The notes under the pieces are model-generated. The model saw only the letters and a list, made by a program, of their open reading frames with translations, made no database searches and had not been told where the DNA came from. From Polaromonas sp. A23 (GTDB lineage Bacteria > Pseudomonadota > Gammaproteobacteria > Burkholderiales > Burkholderiaceae_C), in the NCBI RefSeq assembly GCF_002001015.1, contig NZ_MUNO01000017.1:172001-236000 (forward strand): 64,000 nt of DNA. Direction: 5' to 3'. Below are positions 34,480 through 42,369 of this stretch, piece after piece (within the stretch, counting starts at the first letter, position 1; each line of letters starts with the position of its first letter). A program made the translations under genes and the position numbers.

Positions 34480-36180
34480 ATGGCTGCTGCGATGAGAAAC
34501 GTTTTTTGTTCCGTCCTGGTGCTGGCCACGGGGCTGTCCGGGCACGCGATCGCGCAGGCGCCGTTGGCCGACACGATCACCGAGGCACAAGCCAGAGCTT
34601 TGCTGCTAACGGCCGCTCATCGGATAGGCCATGCGCTGGCACCGTTTTGCGCGCCGAAGGCGTTTGCGAATGCTGGCGCCCTGGTTCTCACACTGTCCAA
34701 AGACCCGTCACACAGGGTCCAAGCGTTCGCTGTTGTTGAGGGTGGGCCGGCTTATCTTGCGGGTTTGCGTAATCGTGATACGGTGCTGTCGGTCAATGGC
34801 CGGGTAGTCGTCGCCCAGACCCAGCTTGAATTGATGCAACAGGTCTGGCGGCCGGCCGTCAACGCGGCTCTGGATGGGCCGCCCATGGCGTTGCGCATCA
34901 GAACCGAAGGCGCGGACGCGCAGGAGCGCGAGATCAGCATCAAGCCGGTGCCGACCTGCTACGGCGGCGTAGCGCACCTGAAAGCGCGGGAGCTTGATGA
35001 AGAACTCCGGGTCGCCGGAACAGTCGGGCTCGATCCCTCCACGGTAATGATATTTTTGCAGGCGCGCACCTCGGGTTTCGCGGCGGTGGAGGCCAATAGC
35101 TACGGCCACTCTTTGAAGTCTGTCGGCCAGGTGTTGAACCTCTTTGCCGCTATCACGGGTAAGCCGACGTCCGACACGCTACGCGACGTGACGCCTTATA
35201 TGCAGGCCGACCATCTGCGCGCGGACTTCGTGGCGATGCTCGCGCTGTTGCGGGCCGGCCAGGCGCTGGACAAATACCTGGACTACCTGGGCCAAAACCC
35301 TGCCCTGCACGGGACCGAAATGGGCGTGAAGCGCCAGAACGTCAGCTACAGCACCGACCAGCTGAATCTGCTCAAAGAAGTCATGCAACTGGTGGTTGCC
35401 CGTGAGTTCGGAGCGGCAGCCCAAAAGGTGTCGTTCTCCCTGCCGCCGGGCCTGGCGACGCCCCCTGCCGCGATGGCGGGAGTGTCAAACGTTCCGGTGG
35501 CGCCATCGGCTATGGAGGCGTCTGTCTCAGCGCCTGTTGCTCCCGCGCCGGCTGTGGCCACCGCCGTGCCAGCCGTTGAAGAAAAGCGTGTGCCAGCTCA
35601 CGCGCAGCCCGTGCCGCTGCCCTCCGGTTTTGCCCCTGATACCAGCCCTCAATTCCTGCCGCGAAAACTCGGGGATAAAAGCTTCAGCATTTACGAACGT
35701 TGGCTCAAGGCCCCGGCACCCAAGGCGGTCGCGATTTCCGGGCGCGGTGCGATAGGTACGGGTCGCGGCTTCAACGCCATGCAGGATGCCCTGGCGCTGT
35801 GCAACCAGCATGGCGCCGTGTGCGCACTTTATGCGGTGGACGATCATGTGGTCTGGGACCCTTCCAGCGAAGCGGCATTGGCGGCTGCGGCTTACCGGCG
35901 CAAGCTGGAACTGCCTGCTCCGGACGCGACCGGTTTTGCCGCGTTGGACGATATCGAAGCCGTGCCTCGTCTGAGTGCCAAAGGGCGGGAGCTTTATCGC
36001 GAATGGCTGGACAAGCCCTTTCCGCGTGCCGTGGCTATCTCGGAGAAAGGTGCGATCGCGCGCGGATACGGGGATGTGGGGGTCGCCAAGGCCCTGGAAA
36101 ATTGTGAGCGCTTCAAGTCGCCCTGCCGCCTGTATGCCGTCAATGACAAAGTGGTATTCGTGCCCTTTGCGCCAAAGTAA
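34480..36180 (+). CDS. Exported PDZ-domain protein with M48-like remnant and two C-terminal repeats
   Basis: A 566-residue secreted protein. The signal peptide ends HAIAQ (about 26). Residues about 75-150 hold a PDZ-like segment (VEGGPAYLAGLRNRDTVLSVNGRVV). Residues about 190-280 resemble an M48 metallopeptidase region in which HExxH is absent (EANSYGH) but a helix like its second metal-ligand helix is visible (QADHLRADFVAMLALLRAGQ). After a Pro/Ala linker (325-395), two related domains at 403-459 and 503-560 each contain ERWL/REWL, AVAIS..GAI, C-x6-C and LYAV.D.VV. Function unknown. The ATG at 34480 has an AAGGAG site. It sits inside the leucine operon. Confidence 0.75.
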   Translation: MAAAMRNVFCSVLVLATGLSGHAIAQAPLADTITEAQARALLLTAAHRIGHALAPFCAPKAFANAGALVLTLSKDPSHRVQAFAVVEGGPAYLAGLRNRDTVLSVNGRVVVAQTQLELMQQVWRPAVNAALDGPPMALRIRTEGADAQEREISIKPVPTCYGGVAHLKARELDEELRVAGTVGLDPSTVMIFLQARTSGFAAVEANSYGHSLKSVGQVLNLFAAITGKPTSDTLRDVTPYMQADHLRADFVAMLALLRAGQALDKYLDYLGQNPALHGTEMGVKRQNVSYSTDQLNLLKEVMQLVVAREFGAAAQKVSFSLPPGLATPPAAMAGVSNVPVAPSAMEASVSAPVAPAPAVATAVPAVEEKRVPAHAQPVPLPSGFAPDTSPQFLPRKLGDKSFSIYERWLKAPAPKAVAISGRGAIGTGRGFNAMQDALALCNQHGAVCALYAVDDHVVWDPSSEAALAAAAYRRKLELPAPDATGFAALDDIEAVPRLSAKGRELYREWLDKPFPRAVAISEKGAIARGYGDVGVAKALENCERFKSPCRLYAVNDKVVFVPFAPK

Positions 36181-36194
36181 GGTCGCGTCGCAAC

Positions 36195-36866
36195 ATGCAA
36201 GCTATGGACACCGCGCAACTGATTGCCCTCGCCGGTGCGCTGGGTTGGGCCAGTGGCGTGCGGCTTTACCTTGTGGTTCTGCTCACCGGCTTGGCCGGAT
36301 TCATGGGCTGGATCCAGTTGCCGCAGGGGCTCCACCTGTTAGCGCATCCGGTGGTGCTAGGTGCCAGCGGCTTCATGGTGTTCGTGGAGTTTTTTGCAGA
36401 CAAGATTCCCGGGCTCGATTCGTTGTGGGATGTGGTCCACACCATGATCCGCATCCCAGCCGGTGCCGCACTCGCGGCGGGCGTGTTCGGCGCTGACAGC
36501 GGGTTGATGGCGCTGGTGGCAGCGCTGATGGGTGGCACGCTGGCGGCCACCAGCCACGCGGCGAAGGCCACAACCCGCGCAGCCATCAATACCTCGCCGG
36601 AACCTTTTACCAACGTGGGGGTTTCGCTGCTGGAAGACGGCATGGTTCCCGCGGGCTTATGGCTGGCGATTGCGCATCCCCTGGTGTTTTTGGTTTTGCT
36701 GATTCTCGTGCTGATTCTCAGCGTGTGGTTGATCCGCATTTGCTGGCGCTTTCTGAGGCAGCTTTTTGCCCGGGTGGCGCGCATCTTCAGTGGCAAGCCC
36801 GATATTGGGCCGTCACCGGCTTTCACCCTGAAATCTCCCTTCTCAAAGAACGATCGACATGTTTAA
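36195..36866 (+). CDS. DUF4126-type membrane protein
   Basis: A 223-residue inner-membrane protein with about six spans. LGWASGVRLYLVVLLTGLAGFMGWI, FVEFFADKIPGLDSLWDVVHTMIRIPAGA, and GGTLAATSHAAKATTRAAINTSPEPFTNV are typical of the DUF4126 family. Function unknown. The start is 14 bp after the PDZ gene. Its stop overlaps the biotin carboxylase start by 8 bp, so it is translated from the leucine operon mRNA. It may simply be a passenger. Confidence 0.85.
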   Translation: MQAMDTAQLIALAGALGWASGVRLYLVVLLTGLAGFMGWIQLPQGLHLLAHPVVLGASGFMVFVEFFADKIPGLDSLWDVVHTMIRIPAGAALAAGVFGADSGLMALVAALMGGTLAATSHAAKATTRAAINTSPEPFTNVGVSLLEDGMVPAGLWLAIAHPLVFLVLLILVLILSVWLIRICWRFLRQLFARVARIFSGKPDIGPSPAFTLKSPFSKNDRHV

Positions 36867-38850
36867 AAAAATACTGATTGCCAATCGCGGTGAAATCGCC
36901 TGCAGGGTGGCTGAGACCGCCCGGCGCATGGCGATCCAGACCGTGGCTGTCTACTCTGATGCGGACGCTGGCGCCAAACATGTGAGCGTGTGCGATGAAG
37001 CCATCCACATCGGAGGCAGCGCGCCCAAGGACAGCTACCTGCGCTGGGAAAAAATCATTGCTGCAGCCAAGGCCACTGGCGCGGAAGCGATTCACCCCGG
37101 TTACGGTTTTCTCAGCGAGAACGAGGAGTTTGCCCAGGCCTGCGGTGACGCCGGACTGGTTTTCATCGGCCCACCTGCTTCGGCCATCAAGGCCATGGGG
37201 TTGAAAGCCGAGTCCAAGCAGCTGATGGAAAAAGCCGGTGTTCCGCTGGTGCCCGGTTATCACGGCAGCGACCAGGATCCGGCTCTGCTCAAGCGGGAGG
37301 CGGACCGCATTGGATACCCTGTGCTGATCAAGGCCAGCGCCGGTGGCGGTGGCAAGGGCATGCGCGCGGTGGAGAAGTCGGAAGATTTCGAAGCGGCATT
37401 GGCTTCCTGCAAGCGCGAAGCCATCAACAGCTTTGGCGACGACGCGGTGCTCGTGGAGAAGTATGCGCAGCGTCCGCGTCATATCGAAATCCAGGTGTTC
37501 GGCGACACGCACGGCAACTACGTTTATCTGTTCGAGCGTGACTGCTCGGTTCAGCGCCGCCACCAGAAGGTGCTGGAAGAAGCCCCGGCGCCAGGCATGA
37601 CGCCAGCGATGCGCAAGCAGATGGGTGAAGCGGCGGTGGCGGCTGCCCGCGCCGTCAATTACGTTGGGGCGGGTACGGTCGAGTTCATCGTTGAGCAGCG
37701 CAGCGATGGAACCATGAATTTCTTCTTCATGGAGATGAATACGCGGTTGCAGGTCGAGCACCCTGTGACGGAGGCCATCACGGGGCTGGACCTGGTGGAG
37801 TGGCAACTGCGCGTGGCTTCGGGCGAGAAGCTGCCGCTGGCGCAGGAGCAGTTGCGCATCCACGGTCATGCGATTGAAGCGCGTATCTGCGCCGAAAGTC
37901 CTGACAACAACTTCCTGCCGGCCACAGGCACGCTGCACGTGTACGGCTTGCCGCCTTCGGTGTCATTTGAGCGCGGCCTGGTACGTGTGGACGCTGGCGT
38001 GCGCGAGGGCGATGTCATTTCGCCGTTTTACGACTCGATGATCGCCAAGCTGATCGTGCATGGCGACACGCGTGAGCAGGCGCTGGCACGCATGGACGAG
38101 GCGTTGGCGCAGGTGCACATCGTGGGCCTGAGTACCAATGTGCAGTTTTTGCGGCATGTGGTGCAAAGCCGCTCGTTTGCCGAAGCCGACCTGGACACCG
38201 CGCTGATTCCGCGCGAACAGGCGGTGTTGTTCAACCAGGAGAAGATTGGATTGCCTGCGGCTGCCGCGGCTGCCGTGGCCTTGAGCTTGTTGGAAGAAAA
38301 GGCGCAGGAAACCGACGACCCTTTCAGCAAGCGCGATGGCTGGCGTTCGCACGGTGTGACCCTGCGGCGGTTTGAGTTCGAGTTCCATGGCGAGCCGGCC
38401 CGGGCCGCGCTGACCTATCTGCATGACGGTGGGCTGCGTCTGGCCGTGGGCGGTGCGGATGACACCCTGGTGTTTGCCAGCAAAGGCGGCGCGGTGGATG
38501 TCCGGTTCGGCGAGCAGCGGTTCAGCGCGCATATCTATCGCCGCGGCGAAACCGTGCATGTGTTCGCGCGCCAGGGTGCCACGCAGATCACGGTTATTGA
38601 CCAGTTGGCCCATGCCGGTGAAGCCCATGGCGAGGCCGGCCGGCTGACTGCGCCCATGCCTGGCAAGGTGGTGTCGTTCGCCGTAAAGGCCGGCGACAAG
38701 GTCGCCAAGGGCCAGGCGCTGGCTGTGATGGAAGCCATGAAGATGGAGCACACGATTGCGGCACCGGCCGATGGCGTGGTGCAGGAAATTCTGTACGCAC
38801 CCGGCGACCAGGTGACCGAGGGCGCAGAACTGCTCAAGATGGTTGCTTAG
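36859..38850 (+). CDS. liuD: Methylcrotonyl-CoA carboxylase alpha (biotin carboxylase/BCCP) subunit
   Basis: A 663-residue biotin-dependent subunit. Residues 1-450 are biotin carboxylase: MFKKILIANRGEIACRV, the Gly-rich ATP loop KASAGGGGKGMRAV, FLEMNTRLQVEHPVTE-like FFMEMNTRLQVEHPVTEAI. The middle region (about 480-580) is the BT-type interface domain. The C-terminal biotinyl domain has Lys628 in EAMKMEHTI. It forms the carboxylase with LiuB, carboxylating biotin using bicarbonate and ATP. Overlap with the upstream membrane gene indicates coupling. Confidence 0.94.
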   Translation: MFKKILIANRGEIACRVAETARRMAIQTVAVYSDADAGAKHVSVCDEAIHIGGSAPKDSYLRWEKIIAAAKATGAEAIHPGYGFLSENEEFAQACGDAGLVFIGPPASAIKAMGLKAESKQLMEKAGVPLVPGYHGSDQDPALLKREADRIGYPVLIKASAGGGGKGMRAVEKSEDFEAALASCKREAINSFGDDAVLVEKYAQRPRHIEIQVFGDTHGNYVYLFERDCSVQRRHQKVLEEAPAPGMTPAMRKQMGEAAVAAARAVNYVGAGTVEFIVEQRSDGTMNFFFMEMNTRLQVEHPVTEAITGLDLVEWQLRVASGEKLPLAQEQLRIHGHAIEARICAESPDNNFLPATGTLHVYGLPPSVSFERGLVRVDAGVREGDVISPFYDSMIAKLIVHGDTREQALARMDEALAQVHIVGLSTNVQFLRHVVQSRSFAEADLDTALIPREQAVLFNQEKIGLPAAAAAAVALSLLEEKAQETDDPFSKRDGWRSHGVTLRRFEFEFHGEPARAALTYLHDGGLRLAVGGADDTLVFASKGGAVDVRFGEQRFSAHIYRRGETVHVFARQGATQITVIDQLAHAGEAHGEAGRLTAPMPGKVVSFAVKAGDKVAKGQALAVMEAMKMEHTIAAPADGVVQEILYAPGDQVTEGAELLKMVA

Positions 38851-38907
38851 GGATGATGGTCTGCACGCTTGTGCAGACATGACGTTAACGCGCGGCACAA
38901 TCACGGC

Positions 38908-39837
38908 ATGAAAATTTCCTTCTGTTGCACTGATACCAAAGCCGAACCCTGGCTGGCCGGATTGCGCGCTGCCCTTCCAGGTGACGAGGTTGAGCAATGG
39001 GAGCCGGGTGCTCCGCCCGTCGACTATGCCGTGGTGTGGATGCCGCCACAGCAATTTCTGGATGAGCAGCCACAGCTCAAGGCCCTGTTCAATATTGGTG
39101 CGGGCGTAGACGCGTTGATGAAGATGCGCCTGCCTTTGCATGCCGCTGTGGTGCGGCTGGACGATGCCGGCATGTCGGTCCAGATGGCTGAATATGTTAG
39201 CCACGCGGTGATCCGGCATTTCCGCGAGTTCGACGGCTATGAGGCCGATGTGAAGCAGGGAAAATGGTCCTACCGCAAGCCCCGACTACGCACGGACTTC
39301 CCGGTCGGCGTAATGGGGCTGGGGGTGCTGGGTGAGCGCGTCGCCACGACACTTCGGCAGTTTGAATTTCCGGTGCTCGGCTGGAGCCGATCCCCGAAAG
39401 AAATTCCGGGTATGCAGTGTTTTTCGGGCGATGCGGGATTTGAGGATTTCCTGTCTGCAACCCGCATCCTGGTGTGTTTGCTGCCGCTCACACCCGGCAC
39501 CCAGGACATCATGAATCGGAAAAACCTGTCCCGACTGATGCCGGGCGGCTATGTCATCAATGTGGCGCGCGGCGCACATCTGGTGGACGAAGACCTGATT
39601 GCGCTGATCGACAGTGGTCACCTGGCCGGCGCGACACTGGATGTGTTTCGCACCGAACCGCTGCCGCCGGCACACCCGTTCTGGCAGCACCCCAGGATCA
39701 CTGTCACGCCACATACCTCGGCGCGTACCCTGCGTGAGGAGAGCATTGCGCAGATTGCGGGCAAGATCGCGGCGGTCCAGGCGGGGCTGACCATTTCCAG
39801 TCTTGCCGGTGTGGTTGACCCGAAAAAAGGATACTAG
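38908..39837 (+). CDS. Glyoxylate/hydroxypyruvate reductase (GhrA-like)
   Basis: A 309-residue D-2-hydroxyacid dehydrogenase. The NAD(P)-binding motif is VMGLGVLGERVA near residue 133; active-site residues are Arg in NVARGAHLVDEDL, Glu in FRTEPLPPAHPFW, and His in TPHTSA. The short N-domain and the WMPPQQFLDEQPQLKALFNIGAGVDALM start match GhrA. It reduces glyoxylate or hydroxypyruvate with NADPH. It lies between the carboxylase and HMG-CoA lyase genes in the leucine operon, where its metabolic link is not obvious. Confidence 0.9.
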   Translation: MKISFCCTDTKAEPWLAGLRAALPGDEVEQWEPGAPPVDYAVVWMPPQQFLDEQPQLKALFNIGAGVDALMKMRLPLHAAVVRLDDAGMSVQMAEYVSHAVIRHFREFDGYEADVKQGKWSYRKPRLRTDFPVGVMGLGVLGERVATTLRQFEFPVLGWSRSPKEIPGMQCFSGDAGFEDFLSATRILVCLLPLTPGTQDIMNRKNLSRLMPGGYVINVARGAHLVDEDLIALIDSGHLAGATLDVFRTEPLPPAHPFWQHPRITVTPHTSARTLREESIAQIAGKIAAVQAGLTISSLAGVVDPKKGY

Positions 39838-39841
39838 ACAT

Positions 39842-40750
39842 ATGCAATTACCTTCCAAAGTCAAAATTGTTGACGTCGGTCCGCGCGACGGCCTGCAAAA
39901 CGAAAAGGCGCCAGTACCGGCTGCGGTCAAGATCGAGCTGGTGCATCGCCTGCAGGACGCGGGCCTCACTGAGATCGAGGTCACGAGTTTTGTGTCGCCT
40001 AAATGGGTGCCGCAAATGGCTGACAACGCGGAAGTGATGATGGGCATCAAGCGCAAGCCCGGCGTGCGTTATTCGGTGCTTACACCCAACATGAAGGGGT
40101 TCGAAGCTGCGGTGTTGTCCAAACCTGACGAAATCGTGGTGTTTGCTGCAGCCAGCGAGGCATTCAGCCAGCGCAACATCAACTGCTCGATAGAAGAAAG
40201 TATTGAACGCTTTCGTCCGGTGACTGAAGCTGCACTGGCCAAGGGCATCCGCGTGCGGGGAGCCATCTCCTGCGCCGTCGGTTGCCCTTATGAAGGCGAA
40301 GTGGCGCCGGAGCGTGTGGAGATGGTGGCACGTCTGCTGAAAGACATCGGCGTACAGCACGTTGGGGTGGCCGACACGATTGGCGTGGGCACGCCGCTGA
40401 AAGTGCGACGCGCAATGGAAGCGGCGCTGCAGCACTATGACATCGACGACGTGTCGGGGCATTTTCACGATACCTACGGCCAGGCCCTGGGTAATACGCT
40501 GATTTGCCTGGAAATGGGTATCTGGAATTACGACACCTCGTCGGCCGGCCTGGGCGGCTGCCCGTATGCCAAGGGCGCAACTGGCAACGTGGCTACAGAG
40601 GACGTGGTCTACATGTTGCATGGAATGGGCATAGATACAGGCATTGATCTGGACAAGCTGATCGACGCCGGCAAGTTCATCAGTGACTTCCTGGAGCGCA
40701 AGCCCAACTCGCGCGCGGCCACCGCACTGCTGAACAAGAGGGCTGGCTGA
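39842..40750 (+). CDS. liuE: Hydroxymethylglutaryl-CoA lyase
   Basis: A 302-residue TIM-barrel lyase cleaving HMG-CoA to acetoacetate and acetyl-CoA, the last committed step of leucine degradation. The metal/substrate motif is VDVGPRDGLQNEK (residues 10-22), HFHDTYGQALGN supplies the metal His pair, and the active-site Cys is in GLGGCPYAKGATGNVATEDVVYML. It starts 4 bp after the GhrA-like gene; the ATG at 39842 matches the family N-terminus. Its last base is the first base of the next gene. Confidence 0.95.
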   Translation: MQLPSKVKIVDVGPRDGLQNEKAPVPAAVKIELVHRLQDAGLTEIEVTSFVSPKWVPQMADNAEVMMGIKRKPGVRYSVLTPNMKGFEAAVLSKPDEIVVFAAASEAFSQRNINCSIEESIERFRPVTEAALAKGIRVRGAISCAVGCPYEGEVAPERVEMVARLLKDIGVQHVGVADTIGVGTPLKVRRAMEAALQHYDIDDVSGHFHDTYGQALGNTLICLEMGIWNYDTSSAGLGGCPYAKGATGNVATEDVVYMLHGMGIDTGIDLDKLIDAGKFISDFLERKPNSRAATALLNKRAG

Positions 40751-41517
40751 TGTGTGGCGCGGAGTTGACTGTGTTGCCTGAGGGTGTGCGGCGTGTGGCT
40801 GCCGTGCTGCAGGCTCAGGGCCACCCCCATATGCCCGTTATGTTGGACGATGCAGCCCGCACTGCGCAGCAGGCGGCGGATGCACTGGGCATTGCGCTCG
40901 GACAAATTGCCAAGAGCATTATCTTTCGCCGTAAATCCGATGATGCAGCGGTGCTGGTCATCACGGCGGGTGATCAGCGGGTAGACGAGAAGAAGGTGGA
41001 AGCCCTGATTTGCCCGGACGGAAAACGACTCGGGCGGGCCGATGCCGAGTTTGTGAAAGCGCGTACCGGTTTTTCGATTGGCGGCGTATCGCCTATCGCG
41101 CATGCCACGCCGCCTGTCACGCTGATCGACCAGAGCCTGTTTCGTTTCGACGAAATCTGGGCAGCGGCCGGCCATCCGCACGGCGTCTTCAAACTGGAAC
41201 CGCAGCAATTGGTGACATTGACCGGCGCGCCGGTGGCCGATGTGGCCGTAGACCCGGTTCAGGAAAAGCTGACGCAGGCTCGCGCTATCTATTTGGTAGC
41301 TGCCCGGGCCGATGAAATAAGGGCTTTAACCGAAAACATCCCGTCTCCCTGCATCTCGGTGTGCCGCATGGATGCAATCAGCGGGTTGTGTGAGGGCTGC
41401 TTCAGGACACGTGATGAAATTGCCGCCTGGAGCCAGGCAAGCGATGCCGGCAAGCGGGGCGTGTGGAACCTGATCGAACAACGGATGGCAGCGTTGCAGT
41501 TGTTGGCCGCTTCATGA
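40750..41517 (+). CDS. YbaK/prolyl-tRNA deacylase domain fused to DUF1289
   Basis: A 255-residue fusion. Residues about 8-175 are a YbaK/EbsC deacylase domain (AKSIIFRRKSDDAAVLVITAGDQRVDEKK, GFSIGGVSPIAHA, FDEIWAAAGHPHGVFKL), which hydrolyses misacylated tRNA. Residues about 198-245 are a DUF1289 Cys motif (PSPCISVCRMD, GLCEGCFRTRDEIAAW). The intervening residues 179-196 are encoded by a copy of the interspersed repeat. In relatives the two domains can be separate, so the repeat may have created or widened the junction. The last bases overlap the next gene's ATG. Confidence 0.85.
   Translation: MCGAELTVLPEGVRRVAAVLQAQGHPHMPVMLDDAARTAQQAADALGIALGQIAKSIIFRRKSDDAAVLVITAGDQRVDEKKVEALICPDGKRLGRADAEFVKARTGFSIGGVSPIAHATPPVTLIDQSLFRFDEIWAAAGHPHGVFKLEPQQLVTLTGAPVADVAVDPVQEKLTQARAIYLVAARADEIRALTENIPSPCISVCRMDAISGLCEGCFRTRDEIAAWSQASDAGKRGVWNLIEQRMAALQLLAAS
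41284..41337 (+). repeat. Interspersed repeat, copy 5, in frame between two domains
   Basis: It reads GCTATCTATTTGGTAGCTGC then GGGCCGATGAAATAAGGGCT, matching the family consensus. It is translated as the linker between the YbaK and DUF1289 domains. Confidence 0.75.
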
Positions 41518-42152
41518 AGCACATAACCTTTTACCTGGACTTCATCTCGCCTTACGCCTATCTGGCGTTCGAGAAATTGCCTGAAGCATTGAAAGGCATC
41601 AGCTACAGCGTGACCTACAAGCCGCTGCTGTTTGGCGGGTTGCTCAAGCATCACGGCCAGCTCGGTCCTGCGGAAATTGGCGGCAAGCGCGAATGGACTT
41701 ACCGCCAGGTGTTGTGGCTGGCCCATCAGCAGGGCGTTTCCCTGCAACTGCCTGCCAGCCATCCTTTCAATCCACTGCCGCTTCTGCGACTGGCCGTGGC
41801 GAGCGATACACACGGCACGCCCAATCGTTATGTCTGCGAGACGATTTTTCGCCATGTCTGGCAGACAGGCCTGGACGCCACGGATGCGCAGCGCACCGAC
41901 GCACTCGCGGCGCAGCTGGCTCCTCAGCGCGAGGTCAACGGTGGAGACGTCAAGGACCAATTGAAATCTCACGGTGACGAGGCTATCTCGCAAGGGCTGT
42001 TTGGCGTGCCTGCGATGGTGGTGGACGGCAAGGTGTTCTGGGGGTTTGACGCCTTGCCGATGCTGCGTGCCTACCTGCACGGTGATGCGTGGTTTGACGG
42101 CGCCGAATGGAATGGCGTGGCCAGAATACCCAGTGAGCAGCGCAAAAAATAG
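41514..42152 (+). CDS. 2-hydroxychromene-2-carboxylate isomerase-like protein
   Basis: A 212-residue DsbA-fold, GST-kappa-like enzyme. The active-site region FYLDFISPYAYLAFEKL carries Ser in place of the redox Cys, as in HCCA isomerase. FGVPAMVVDGKVFWGFDALPML is the cis-Pro and C-terminal signature. Such enzymes use glutathione to isomerise ring-fission products of naphthalene-type pathways, but no aromatic genes are nearby. The ATG overlaps the preceding stop (ATGA), so it closes the leucine operon. Confidence 0.88.
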   Translation: MKHITFYLDFISPYAYLAFEKLPEALKGISYSVTYKPLLFGGLLKHHGQLGPAEIGGKREWTYRQVLWLAHQQGVSLQLPASHPFNPLPLLRLAVASDTHGTPNRYVCETIFRHVWQTGLDATDAQRTDALAAQLAPQREVNGGDVKDQLKSHGDEAISQGLFGVPAMVVDGKVFWGFDALPMLRAYLHGDAWFDGAEWNGVARIPSEQRKK

Positions 42153-42329
42153 CGAGCCGGCAACGTAAGGGATCGGTACGCGATCTGTCTGCTTTCCGTA
42201 GAGAGGTGGCTACAAGCTGAAATTTTGTTCGGGTTTTCCCTTGAGTTGTCAGGAGCCAATAAGTTTGGCGCAAGGTTCTGTTGGTTTCACGTCAGAGCTG
42301 GGTCAGTCACTCCAAAAATAATTGCGCAA

Positions 42330-42361
42330 GCCTCCATGTCGGGGGCCTTTATTTTTTGGAG
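42330..42361 (+). promoter_or_regulatory. Terminator-like hairpin abutting the ribosome site of the MHS gene
   Basis: GCCTCC (42330-42335) pairs with GGGGGC (42341-42346); CTTTATTTTTT follows and then immediately GGAG (42358-42361), the Shine-Dalgarno of the gene at 42370. It could act as an attenuator. It resembles the arrangement at 44091-44129. Confidence 0.6.
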
Positions 42362-42369
42362 ACAAGATC

